64,000 nt of DNA from positions 5,387,221 through 5,451,220 of the forward strand of contig JACTAT010000052.1 in assembly GCA_014526335.1 (NCBI GenBank). Direction: 5' to 3'. This DNA comes from Chrysaora quinquecirrha. Lineage: Eukaryota > Cnidaria > Scyphozoa > Semaeostomeae > Pelagiidae. The notes under the pieces are model-generated. The model worked only from the letters and a program-made list of their open reading frames with translations, ran no database searches and was not told where the DNA came from. Within the stretch, counting starts at the first letter, position 1. The number at the start of each line of letters is the position of its first letter. This document shows, in pieces, positions 1-12,400 of the stretch. A program made the translations under genes and the position numbers.

Positions 1-470
1 GGAATGGAAAATGGAATGTTGAAGCAAGAGAAGGGAATGGATTACAGGGACAAAATTTGGAAGGAGGAGATGTTATGTGGAATGATGATAGAATGAAATG
101 ATGAAAAGGAATATTTGAATGGCATGGTGGAAGTTCCACTGTGGAACAGGAACAAAATGTGGACGGAGGATTGTAAGATGAAATGATTGAATTTGGAAAC
201 ATTTGCCAGGGCAGGGAGTTCTTTGAGATGCGATACCTTTAGTTAAAACAGAATTAAGAAAAAGAGACGTTTAAATAATCAACGTTGTATTGAATGCCAA
301 GCACAAAGAGGATCATTAAAAACGCATTGGTTTTCAAATATATTATATCTTATATCCACATGAAACATTTCTTACCAGACACCAAAACCCCTTTCTGCTT
401 ATAGCGAAAGAATAATAATTTTACAGTAAATGTAAACAATTTCCATCTACAACCACATAAAGTTACGAGT
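1..470. other. 3' flank of the EF-hand gene
   Basis: Repeat-like purine-rich start (ggaatgg phrases at 1-170), repeated at 16346-16690. No coding exon seen. Confidence 0.5.
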
Positions 471-3400
471 CTATTGCCAAATTTTTTGGACCTTTTTATT
501 AGTGAAAAGAATCGAAAGTTCTTTCCTCTGAATTTTCCCATCTTTATTTTTATCAACATGTTTCATAACTTCTTTCTGCAGTTTGTTGATGCCTATTTGA
601 GAGTCTTCCTGTAAACAATTCACAAAACAGCGTAAACAAAGTAAACATGGACAAGAAAAAAATTAAGAAATACTGGAATAACATGAGCTGGTAAGACAGT
701 TGCTTATCTATTATTATAGAATTCTTTTTCTTATGCTAAATTTATGCGAAGCTCTTTGAAAAATCCAATGTTTATGTGGACAGGTCAGTTGCGATAAATT
801 AGTTCCGGAAAATCGCCAATCAGCAGCCGGCAACTAGTCCTGAACGTGCGCAATGTCGAGATAAGCCTGGCTTAAGTTCTAGCAAAATGACTATGCAAAC
901 CAGGGGCCGCGCCAGCCGCCAAAATGTGGGGTGGACTAGCGAGCGTAGCGAGCACACCCAAGGGGTCTAGGGGCTTGCCCCCTAGAAAATGTTTTGGGAC
1001 CAAACCCTTTGGAAGGCCGGAAACGCCCTTTTTGGATCGAATGAAAGATAGAATCCTAATTTTGGCAGAGATGAAACAGTCAATGAAGGGCAAAAAACTT
1101 AACGAGAACGTAATTATAAACTCAAGACACAACATAAACCCATGAAAATATTATTCACTGCTTGATTGTTTTCAGCTACTTCTTTTTCCTTCTTCAAAAA
1201 GGCAACCTCTCTTGATTCAGAAAGGAGTGTGAATTCAAGTGAAGTCTTAAGAAAGGAAAATGACTCATCACCCCCCCACTATTTTCTCATCGGGTTTGGG
1301 CAAATTACGAAATCGATCTTTGAGAAAACTGGGGTGGACACGTCCCCCCAGTCCACCCCGTGGCGCCGCCCCTGATGCAAACGATATAGAACCGAAAATT
1401 CATTAATTTTTTTTAATACCGTACAACTCTACTGTACAGTGCTAAGGTTGCCAAACAACAAGTTCACCAAACTACTGCCTTGGCTGACACGTCTTGAATG
1501 TTTAACAATAGTAGCTCCCTGGGGCATTTACTTGGGTTGGAAAAGAAAGCAATGGGTTAATACCATCAGAATCAACTATTCATTGCATGCAATGGGATTT
1601 CATGCAATGAGAAATGCCGGTCAGAGCACAGGAAACCTAAATAATGTACATCAAAAAATTATTAAATTAGAATTTGTTGGCGTCACATTATGAGCACTGA
1701 GATGAACTGCTTTAACATTGACAACTGTATGTCTGTATTTGTATTGTGTTGCATATATAAAGACTTCACAAGTAGTTTGAAATAATAAATCCAAAACAAC
1801 ATAAGATTCTAAAACTAGGCAGCAGTGATCTACCTTTCCTGCTTGAATGACTAAATCTCTCATCAAAGCTTCTAACTCCACTTCAGAAATATGTCCATCG
1901 TCATTCTAAAGGGAAAAATATTACACTTTTTTTTGTAAGGAACCACTTTATAAGGAACCTACATGTAGAAGGCCCGAAAATTTAAAGAACTTATACTAGA
2001 CAGGGAAATTACTGTAACCATCTAGCAAACTGGGTAACCGAAAATTTTATTGTTGCTATTACTTAACTACACTATTGCGGATATTTTGGCACTTGGGACA
2101 TTTTTTGGTAATTGCCAGAAGTCACGTGATCGATGACGTATGTAGTTGCCGGTCAGTAAAAAATCAAAGTCAAGATATTTCAAATTTCAGTATACCATAT
2201 GAAAGAGCGTCAAAAATTCAGCAAAATATTATAAGACATGCCTTGCATTTGAGCTACGGATACAAAGTTATGCACAGTTAAAAATGTGCTCCTCCGCAGA
2301 GGCACAAATTTTTTGAGCTTTCAAAATTGATTCTGTCATCGGTCTTAAGCAAAGCTACTGTCTTTTACATTTTGTTGAGGTATCACGGATGTGTAAAAGG
2401 TCCGAAACGATCAGAAAAACTTAGATTCATAGTGATAATTGTCAATCAGACGTTCTTCTTACCTACTGAACAAGGCCAAAAGCTTGCGACGTTGAGTTCA
2501 TGTGCTTTTCCGATGATACTTAGGTAATGCAATGTACGCCTGTCCAATTTCAACGTTTTACCATAACTATTCTTATTTAAGGTACATAAATGGCACAAAT
2601 TTGTAAGAGAAACTTAGATTCGTAGTCGTGAGAAGTCGTTCAGTTCTTATCCCTCAAGCAAGCCGAAACTTTGCAACTATGTGTTGCTCTTATGATTCTT
2701 TAAGCGCTATATGCCTTTCTAAATTCAACTTAAAAACCTAATTATTACCCAATCAGATTTACATGGGGTACAAAATGTCAGAAGAACTCGGATTCACGTG
2801 ATAGATGGTCAATAAAACGTTCTTTTATCCAAGGATAATCCAGTTTCGAGGACAAAACAACTCAATGCGAAGCAATAGTCAAGAAATCAGGTCCTAAAAG
2901 CCTGTTTCTATATTGAAAGAGAATGTCTGTTATTTCATATACTGGTCGTCAAGTTGTAGCTCAGAAGAAACCTTCCAGGACTAATTATAGTCCGCTATTA
3001 CTTAAGAACCTCGTCATTTCTTGAAGCGTATAAAGTGGAGCGCTTGCCGATAACGGCTGGTTTACATTTGGGCACAGTGCACCTCCGACGCTTGGAAGAG
3101 CGCTTAAAGCTGACTCAATTGCGCCTCGTCAGATCTTGGCACTACGTCCGCGTTTTCGAAAATGCTGAAATAGAAAGCAGGTATATTTCAAAGCAACAGA
3201 ATATTAGGTACGAGTTTCGGCTGATAATTCAGCGCAATTTTGAAATCTCCCAAATCTGTCGTCCCTGAAAGATGAACATAGTTTGAAGCTGGCAAAAAGA
3301 ATGGAAAATGTATTCACCGAGTATGATGAGAAACCAATTCATAGCGAAGCAAAGAGACAAGGGCCGATTAACGTGATTGCTTTTTGTTCCCAGTGAAAAT

Positions 3401-6400
3401 GGTCTAATTCCGCGAGAAACCGTATACTATCATCGAAAGAAACAACGCTTACAAAGGGAACCGGTAAAGAATGTGTTAGAGTTCATAACAACAACCTCGG
3501 AAAAGCTGAAGATCAAGTCAATTATACTGTAAGCAGCGCTAAATTTGCTAAACTTAGAAATGGACTTTGAATTTTTGACCGTGAAGATAAAAAGTTGTTC
3601 GTAAAGTAAGGCTTGGGGATTGCTGTTCGCCTATTTAATATACCTAATCTGATTGAAAAAATACACAATAATTCTCCAAAAAGGAACGCTAACGTTGAAA
3701 CTGGCTGCTATCTGCTTCACGATTCAGCCTGCTACGCTTGGTGCTCAGGTTCGGGTATGCGGTTTTCTGTAAAAGCTTTCTTAGGACGATTTGCTTTCAT
3801 ATATGTAATTATTTTACGGGAACGTCAACCTGTTTTCCGACTATGCTGTTCGATAGTCACCCAGTCTCTATTATCAGGATCCACAGAGCTCCATTGGCTT
3901 CATCAGATTAAATAGTTCAAGCATACACAACATTAGTTACCATGTTAGGAAAGTGCGAAACGGTCTATATTCAATTTCAAGAGGCCGATGTTGCATTTGG
4001 TATGGAATGTAAATGGCAAACGTGAAAGTAGAACAACAAGAAGAGAGATACAACCAAATAAAAGAGCAGATGATGTCAATGGCGCTTCTAATGAAACAGC
4101 GAAAGAACATTATCATGAACCGCAGGGCATCTTCTAAGGAATTATGACTAGTGGGCCAATCCAACAGGAGAGCTCGATTCACTAAGAAAAAAGTAAGGTC
4201 TGCAATCAAGACTATATCAAGAAATGAATGGCTGGTAACTCCAGTGGCCTGCAAACACCTTTTCCGACCATGAAGCAAACATGTAATGAGAAACATGTGC
4301 CAAAGGTGCACTTCCCACGGAGGGTACGGGGACATACTCCCTCGGAAAATTTTGGAATTTTATGTAGCTATCTAGAGTCGCCCTGGTTGGGTTTCCGTGA
4401 CTGAAATATGCTATAGTATATCTAACTAAAAAATGATTCTATTTCACCAACTTAGAAAGGGCCCAATCTAGTGGGCCAAAAGCCACAAATTTTGCTCTTT
4501 TTACTGGGCAAGGAAAAGGGCCCACTGGGCCAATGGCCCAGTAGTTACAATGTTCAAAGATGCCCTGCATGAACGCAACTTAGTGAGTGATACCAGTGCG
4601 TTTTCTAACAATACACTCTCATATTCTGCTATTCTTCTTTGCAAAAGATCTCGCAATGGAGCTGCAGTGGAGACTTGCATAACTAGTTATTTTATACCAC
4701 GTTTTACCGCGCTTGATAAAATTCTGGGTTGAGCTACAAGTTCTAGACGCATGATGTAAAGTATGTTGACCTTGAAAATACTGCTAAAGAATTATGGTCG
4801 CAAGAAAAAATACGTAAAGAATCATACAGTACAAACGATAGACGTAGAGTAGCTACATAGAGTGTCTAAACCCTCTAAAGGCAACACATAAACGCAAAGT
4901 CGAACGCGATCTCCCAAAGTTTCGGCTTCTCAAGGGGTAAGAACTTTTGATTATTGTAAGTCGTTGAAATTGGACAGGCGTACATTGCATTACCTAAGTA
5001 TCATCGGAAAAGCACATGAACTCAAAGTCACAAGCTTTTGGCCTTGTTCAGTAGGTAAGAAGAACATTTGGATGGGACTGATTGACAATTATCACTATGA
5101 ATCTAAGTTTTTCTGAACGTTTCGGACCTTTTACACATCGTGATACCTCAAAAAAATGTAAAAGACAGTAGTTTTGCTTCAGACCGATGACAGAATCAAT
5201 TTTGAAAGCTCAAAAAAATTTGAGCCTCTGCGGAGGAGCACATTTTTAACTGTGCATAACTTTGCATCCGTAGCTCAAATGCAAGGTATGTCTTATAATA
5301 TTTTGCTGCATTTTTGACGCTCTTTCATATGATATACTGAAATTTGAAATATCTTGACTTTGATTTTTTACTGACCGGCAACTACATACGTCATCGATCA
5401 CGTGACTTCTGGCAATTACCAAAAAATGTCCCAAGTTCCAAAATATCCGCAATAGTGTAGTTAAGTAATAGCAACAATAAAATTTTCGGTTACCCAGTTT
5501 GCTAGATGGTTACAGTAATTTCCCTGTCTATACTACTAAAGAGAAAATCATCAAGGAACTTTTCAATGTTGAATGCTTTTATCATTGCAAATAATCAAGA
5601 ATTAGAGAGTCGGTTCCATTCATTTGTAGTCGAAAATGACATAAATTGTACGTTAAGCATGTATCCAATGTTTCTTTGAGTAGTCTCGAGCTTTGCTCAC
5701 ATGCAAATTTCTCTCTTTTATTGTTAAGACCACTGTATGTGCAGTTGAAATTAAGGAACTATTAAGGAACTTTTGGAACTACAATTGCCTCAAAAGAGGC
5801 CCAAAAATAAGGAACTTTAAGAACTAGGCCTTGAGGTAGGTTCCTTATAAAAAAAAGCGTGTACAGATTGAAATAAGACGATCAGACATGCTATGTATGT
5901 GCAATCGTACAATAGGAACTGCCCTTAAATAGTGCAAACACGATGCGAGATTTCGCTGCAACACGTTGTCACAGCCCTGTTTCGAAAAATAGTCATGTTC
6001 GAAACAGAGTGCTGGCCAATCGCCTTGCATAACATATTATCATCAATGCCGCAGATTCGCTGGTCCCTCGTGGGTTGCGAAAGATCAGATCTGCTACCAT
6101 TGCTAGGTATTACACGGTGCAATGGCCCCTGCCCCCAAAATGTTTGTTTTTGTCTTGTGGGGGATATCGGCGGATATCGGGTCCGGAACAACAAATTTTT
6201 TCTGTTATTTGAGTTTCCACTGTACTAAAATGATTTGTGCGTCCCAGATTCTCTCGCAATTGTGTTACAGGAATTACTGCAAGGTGCAGAATTGCAGAAT
6301 ACATTGCCACTGTACCATGTAGCCTATAGCGATAGCGTAACGCCATAGCGAGAAATGTTGGAGGGGCAAAATTGCGGCCTTGTCTGATAGCAAAAGATAA

Positions 6401-9400
6401 TCAACTATATTTTACCTGGTCATAGTGTTTAAATATGATTTTGAAATCTTCTTCACTCAGCGATTTTTGCTTCTGTCAAAGAATAAACATAACAAGACAT
6501 ATTTAAGTACCCAAGGGCGGCGACGAAATTGTGGGGGATTTGGGGGGTTCGAGCCCCCCTTCCCACTTCTTCCAATTTTGTCGGAAATTTTTGCGATTTT
6601 TCTTTGAAAATAGCACAAAATAGAACATTTTTCACTGACTGTCGGAAATTTAGGCCTCTTGGTCCCACCAGTCGAAATTTTGAATTCCAGCCACTGCTCA
6701 GGGGGAAACTTAGGCCATTATTTTCTGTTCGGCTCTATGATATCCGGTTGATTATTTATTACTACTAATATAAGGTCTTTGTGTAAACAAGAAGTAGGTG
6801 GATATGTAAGACCTCGGAGGCACATCCACGTCAATCCATAAGTTATATTCCTTTTTAGATCCCTAATTACTATGGGGGAGATTTGAATAGGCGAAGGGTT
6901 GGGCTGGAACAGCATTCTGATTAGTTGGGGGGCGCCAATTAGGTACCTAAGTGTACAGTGGAAAGTCCTGACGAGATTGGAACCCACGACCTTCTCGATC
7001 GTATGTGTATCGGACACCTTGAAGAACGGAACCCATGGCCTTTCTTTTGAATGCCGGCATTTAGCCCGTATTCCAAAATCTTTTAATATAACAAACATAA
7101 TATGCAATAAAATACATCGCAAATGCCATAAAGATTCAGCTTTACTCCATTCTATGTCAACAAAACAGATAACCTGCCACACAGACAGTGTTGCGGAGGA
7201 GTTGGAAAATTCGAAAAACTTGCTCTTTCGCTCCTCCGCAACACTGTATGTGACGCAGGCTGCAAAACGGACTTCCCTACCTGGTAAATGTTCGAGAGAT
7301 AATTCTTTTCAACTGGAAGGAGTCTACAATAATAATAATGTATTAGTCACAAAGCCAAAATATTGACGCAGAATCAGATCAGTAGTCGTAAAGTAGGTAT
7401 GAGGAAGTCTCTTGCGGAACCTATTTATAGGGTAGGCCTATATATATTATGTGTATAACAGTTTAATATAAGGGACCCGGAGCGATGGCAAGGTAACGCT
7501 AACGGGGCGACAACACTGCCTGCCAAATGTCGTCAGAGCAGCCCCCAAAATTTCGAAAAATATGATTCGTCTTCACTTTCTTAGCTAATTAACTTATTAA
7601 CTTACTAACCAAATAACTTACTAATTCGAAAAATAACCAGCCAACTAGCAAACTAGTAACTAACTAAGGAACAAACTATCCAACTATCTAACTACACCTA
7701 ACTAATGAACGAACCAATTAGCTAACTAATAGGCAGCCAACTAACTACCCAGGGTACCAAGTAACTAACTAAGTAACAGACCATCTAGCTAACTAACTAA
7801 TAACTAACTATCTAACTAACTAAGTAACCAATTAGCTAACAAATAAGCAACTTACTAATTAACTAAGTAACTAATCATCTAACTAACTAACTAACTAAAT
7901 AAATAACTAACTAACTAACTAAGTAACTAACTAACTAAATAAATAACTAACTAACTAACTACGTAACTAACTAACTAGTTAACTGACTAATTAGCTAACT
8001 AACCAACTAAGTTACTGTTTAATTAAATAACTAACTAACCAACTAAGCTAACTTACTAATAAAGCAAATACCTTATTAATTAACTAACAAACTAGCAAAC
8101 TAACTAACTAACTAAATAACTAACTAAGATAGTAAGTGATTAATAAAGCAAGTGACGTACTAACTAAAAAATTAAATAACCAACTAACTGTCTACTATCT
8201 AAATAACAACCGATCAACTAACTATGTAGCAAACCCACTAAAATTGACTACAATTAACTTACTGACTAAGTAACAAACTTTTCAGTAACTTACTTTTGCA
8301 GTTCTCTTATGCTTAGCTTTCCATCTTTGTTCTTATCATAAAGTTCTATCTAAAAAAACAACCATTCCTATTTCAAAATTATCGAATTTCTAAATACAAA
8401 ACATTAGGCAGCAAAGTTCACCCTCTCTGTTAATTTTAAAACAAAAAGCGTTAAAAAACGCAAAAGATTCGCTTCTTACGATTCCTTCGCTAAATTCAGC
8501 GATCTTCCTAGGATTGAGTCTTCTTGATTTTTTCTTGTTCAACAAATCAAAGCAAAAGGTCTAGGTAAATAAAAATAAGGATAAAATAAATATATTAGTA
8601 TGGTAAAGTATAATATAGTATAGTATAGCATAGTATAGTATAGTATAGTATAGTATAGTATAGTATAGTATAGTATAGTATAGTATAGTATAGTATAGTA
8701 TTGTATAGTACACGTTTATAAGAAAGTGGTTTATAAGAAAGTAGTGCTCAACATCGTAAAAACTTAAGAAAATTCAATACTGGATTCTTGAAACTTTAAA
8801 AAAAATTCTGTTTCATACTTTCACTCCTAATGTTCTGTATGTTATTTTCGCTCTTCCGTTCAGTCGCTCATCTTGCTATTAAACGAGTCTGATGATTATT
8901 TTCTTTGAAAAACGTGGTATTTGTGCAATGTATACAGTGCTTTAAACTGTGCATTCTTAGAAATAGTGCATTCCAAAATTTTTTGTAAGGAAGTCACAAG
9001 AAAGTTTTGGCACTGAAAACATGAAATATCTAAGAAAGTTTCAATACTGGCCCAAAAAAATCTTTCTTATGAAATAGAAAAACGTGGATTATTGTATAGT
9101 AATTGTAGTCGGAAAAATAGCATATCTGTGAAATGATGATGACATCATTTATGATGTCATACTAGGCTTTTTCATCTCTATGGACTTTATTTATTGTAAC
9201 TATGTAGTGGTTTTAAGCCAGTTGATTTAACTATTATAATAATATAGTAGCTCAGAATAGAAATCTAGAGTATTCTTATCATAGTAAAGGTTAGCAAGAT
9301 AACCTATTCCTCAAAATTCTCACTGATAGGATTTTATTGTAAGTAGTGGTTAAGCCAGATGATTTAATAAGATTACAAGGGTTTATACTTTCAGGGTGAT

Positions 9401-12400
9401 TTAAGCGTTAAAAATTTCCTATCGAATAACTAGATTTGAAACTTTTAAGCCTTCTCTCTCATTCAGAAAGAATGTGGAATAATTCCTGGTGGAACACCTT
9501 GCATTAGTTGAACTCTAACTGAAGATCATTACTGCGGAGCAGCGAGAAGCGTCTGCGTAGCAGAATAGTAGGTTAGAAAAATCTTAATTTTATGTATGTT
9601 TATTTCGAGGCCATCGGTTTCTTTTCGTCTTCGAAAAGAGGCTATTCGATCCAACATACGTTTTTCTTCTCACCTGCCATCATTTTTAATTCTAACCATA
9701 CCTCATTGCAAACCTACTTGAAAAACCCCCAAAACACAGGGACTCATTGGCTGGCTAATAGTATTTCTATATTTTTTGATAGTCTCAGGCGTGCCTATTG
9801 CTTTCAGGCTGTGGCTAAACTAGAAGTCATGTCGTCCGAGACATTGTATTCTGCATATCTTTCAGCTTGGCAAATCATGCGAGTGAAAAGTCGCGGAAAA
9901 AAATTTTTTCTGCTGTCTCCCAGAAACATTTCCGTGTCTCCCATTGCAAATTTTGTCGCGCCTTACAATGTTTCCGAGTTAGCTGGACTGTGAGACAACG
10001 AGGGACATGTCACACGAGATAATTTCACGCGTAGCCTGTCTGTAAGCTTAGCTAGGCCTTAAGACTTTTACACGAATTATGCAGATAACAGGGGCCTATA
10101 GCTATGACTAAACTAGGAGACACTATAGCTATGGCTAAACGCGACACTGTATTCGGCGTGTCCCCCAGGGTGGCTAAACATGCAAGTGAAAAGCGAACAT
10201 GTCTCCGGAATCATTTTCATGTTGTGGAGACAAGAAATGTTTCTGTTGTCTCCCAGAAACTTTTGCTTGTCTCTTGCTTTGCTACAAATTTTGTCGCGCG
10301 CTACATAAAGTTTCCAAGTTGGCGAAACTGGGAGACACTGTAGATGCATCAATGTCGCAAGCGACATGTCTCCTAGTTTAGCCAGGCCTTTAGTAATGAT
10401 AATAATGTTTTTACTTCGATTTCCTTGCTTTCCAGATACCCGCTGCAATCTGAATCGTAGTGTTTCCAAATCTACAAAGGAGAAACATTTCAGCCATTCG
10501 AGATCAGCTAATATGAAGGTAAGAAGAAAGTTCAAGTACTCTTAGGTGCTTAATTGCTGGGGGGTCGGAATAGGCGGGAGGGGTTGGAACTGCAGTCAGG
10601 ATCTAATTAGCGGGGGGTCGGAATAAACGAGGGGTCGGACTTTGTTTGACAAACTTTGTCAGGACACTGCTGAAACGCACTGCGAGGAGCCCTATATAGT
10701 ACTTATATAGTAGGTTAAGGAAATCTATAGTGCTAACCAACAAATAGAGTATACAAGCGAAATTTCACATCAAGAACGTCAGAGTAAGTTCAGTGAAAAA
10801 TATCAACATCAATATCAATGCAAATCTTAGTAAGCGGGGGATCCTAATAAGAGCGGGGGGTTGGATTTTTTTCGAACAATTAATTAGCGGGGGGATGGCA
10901 ATTAGGCACCTAAGAGTAGACGATTAATAAGTAAGGAAAGGGCATTGAAATTTCCACAATTTCCAATATCAGCACGCTTCATGGAAAACTGAAGTCGGTT
11001 TTCACGAAGAAGGTTTTGCTTTGAGTTGGCATTTTGGCACTTCATCGTCTTCACGTTTCTCATACTCGTTCAAGTTTCACGAATTGGTTTTTGGTTCCTT
11101 TTTTGTATTCTATTGTAAAATTCTTTAACGTTAGTTTTTACAGTAGTGATTTGGCACCAATTTTAACTAACATAGAGCAAACTGCAGAGATTGCATTAAG
11201 TTATGTATTCTACTGCATGTTCCAAGATGAGCACTTTACTTTGCGTGAGTGAGTGGCCAAGCTTCTCAGTCAGTTCTCGTTGAGACAACTGAAGTTAAGC
11301 TTGGTCGTGTGTGGTCAGCATCTGGATGGGTGACTTTCCAAAAGGATGACTAAACAACTCAATCTGCCGTCCTTCGGAAGGGACGTTAAAATAGGGTCCC
11401 ATGCCTGAATGCGGCATGCATAGTAGGTCTAAATTAGCTGAAAAAGCTAGAAACAACAGCCTACTCAAAACAAAGTAACAGCAACAACTTTCATGTTTCG
11501 CATTTGTATTAATCTTCTCATCACGTATCACAAAAATACCCCTTCCCGCCTTACCCCTTCTCCCCATTTTTGGAGTAAAAGTAGCTACGAAATACCTTCA
11601 TAAAATCGATGCTTGTCAAATCAGAGCATTGCAATCTGAACTGTAGCAAGAAGTTTTCCTCTGTTGGCAGGATTCGTGATAGCTACAGAGAAAAGTTTTA
11701 TTCAAGCAGAATATGAATAAAAGATAGAGCTAGAAGCAGTAGAGTTCAGTTTGAAAAGTTCCTACTGTATTCCTTAGTATTTTCACTTCACACAACACTG
11801 GTGATTCCCTCATTCCTGTGTTGTCTTGCTATTACTTATTCATTTATCGTTAGCATCTAATATTATCATAATTAGCATTCTTTAGCATCTTCATTTCGTG
11901 CTGTATTCGCAGATATCTTATTTTATACCGTATTCATAAGCATCTTCATTTCAAGCCTTTTTCATTAGCATCTTCATTTCATACCATACCATTAGCATAT
12001 GCATGTCATCCGTATTGGTTAGAACCTTCATTTCTTACTGTATTCATTGGTATCTTATTCATTTAGTACCATATTAGTTAGCATCTTCATTTCACACCAT
12101 ATTCATTAGCGTCTTCATTTGATACCATATTCATTGGAATCTTCTTTTCATCTAATTTCATACTGCACTCATTGACATCTTCATTTCATACCGCATTCGT
12201 TAAGCATCTTAATTTTGTACCGCATTATTTAGCATCTTGATTTTAAAATATATTCATTACCTTCTTCATTTCATACCTTGTTCATTAGTACTATACTCTT
12301 ATTTCATACCGTATTGATTAGCTTCTTCATTTCGTACCATATTCATTAGCATCTTCCTTTCTTACTGCATTCTTTAGCATCTTCATTTCTTACTGTATTC

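Noticed and set aside
350..559. 69-codon minus-strand frame over the last EF-hand exon
   Set aside because: It is the +1 frame of exon 11; the EF6 frame with DKNKDGKIQRKE and an in-frame TAG at 471 is clearly the real one.
3035..3268. 77-codon plus-strand frame inside the foldback element, identical in both copies
   Set aside because: No ATG at the natural start and no domain; recent duplication explains the identity.
3937..4335. 132-codon minus-strand frame, conserved in both foldback copies
   Set aside because: Conservation follows from the recent segmental duplication; no transposase or other motif is visible, so I do not call a gene.
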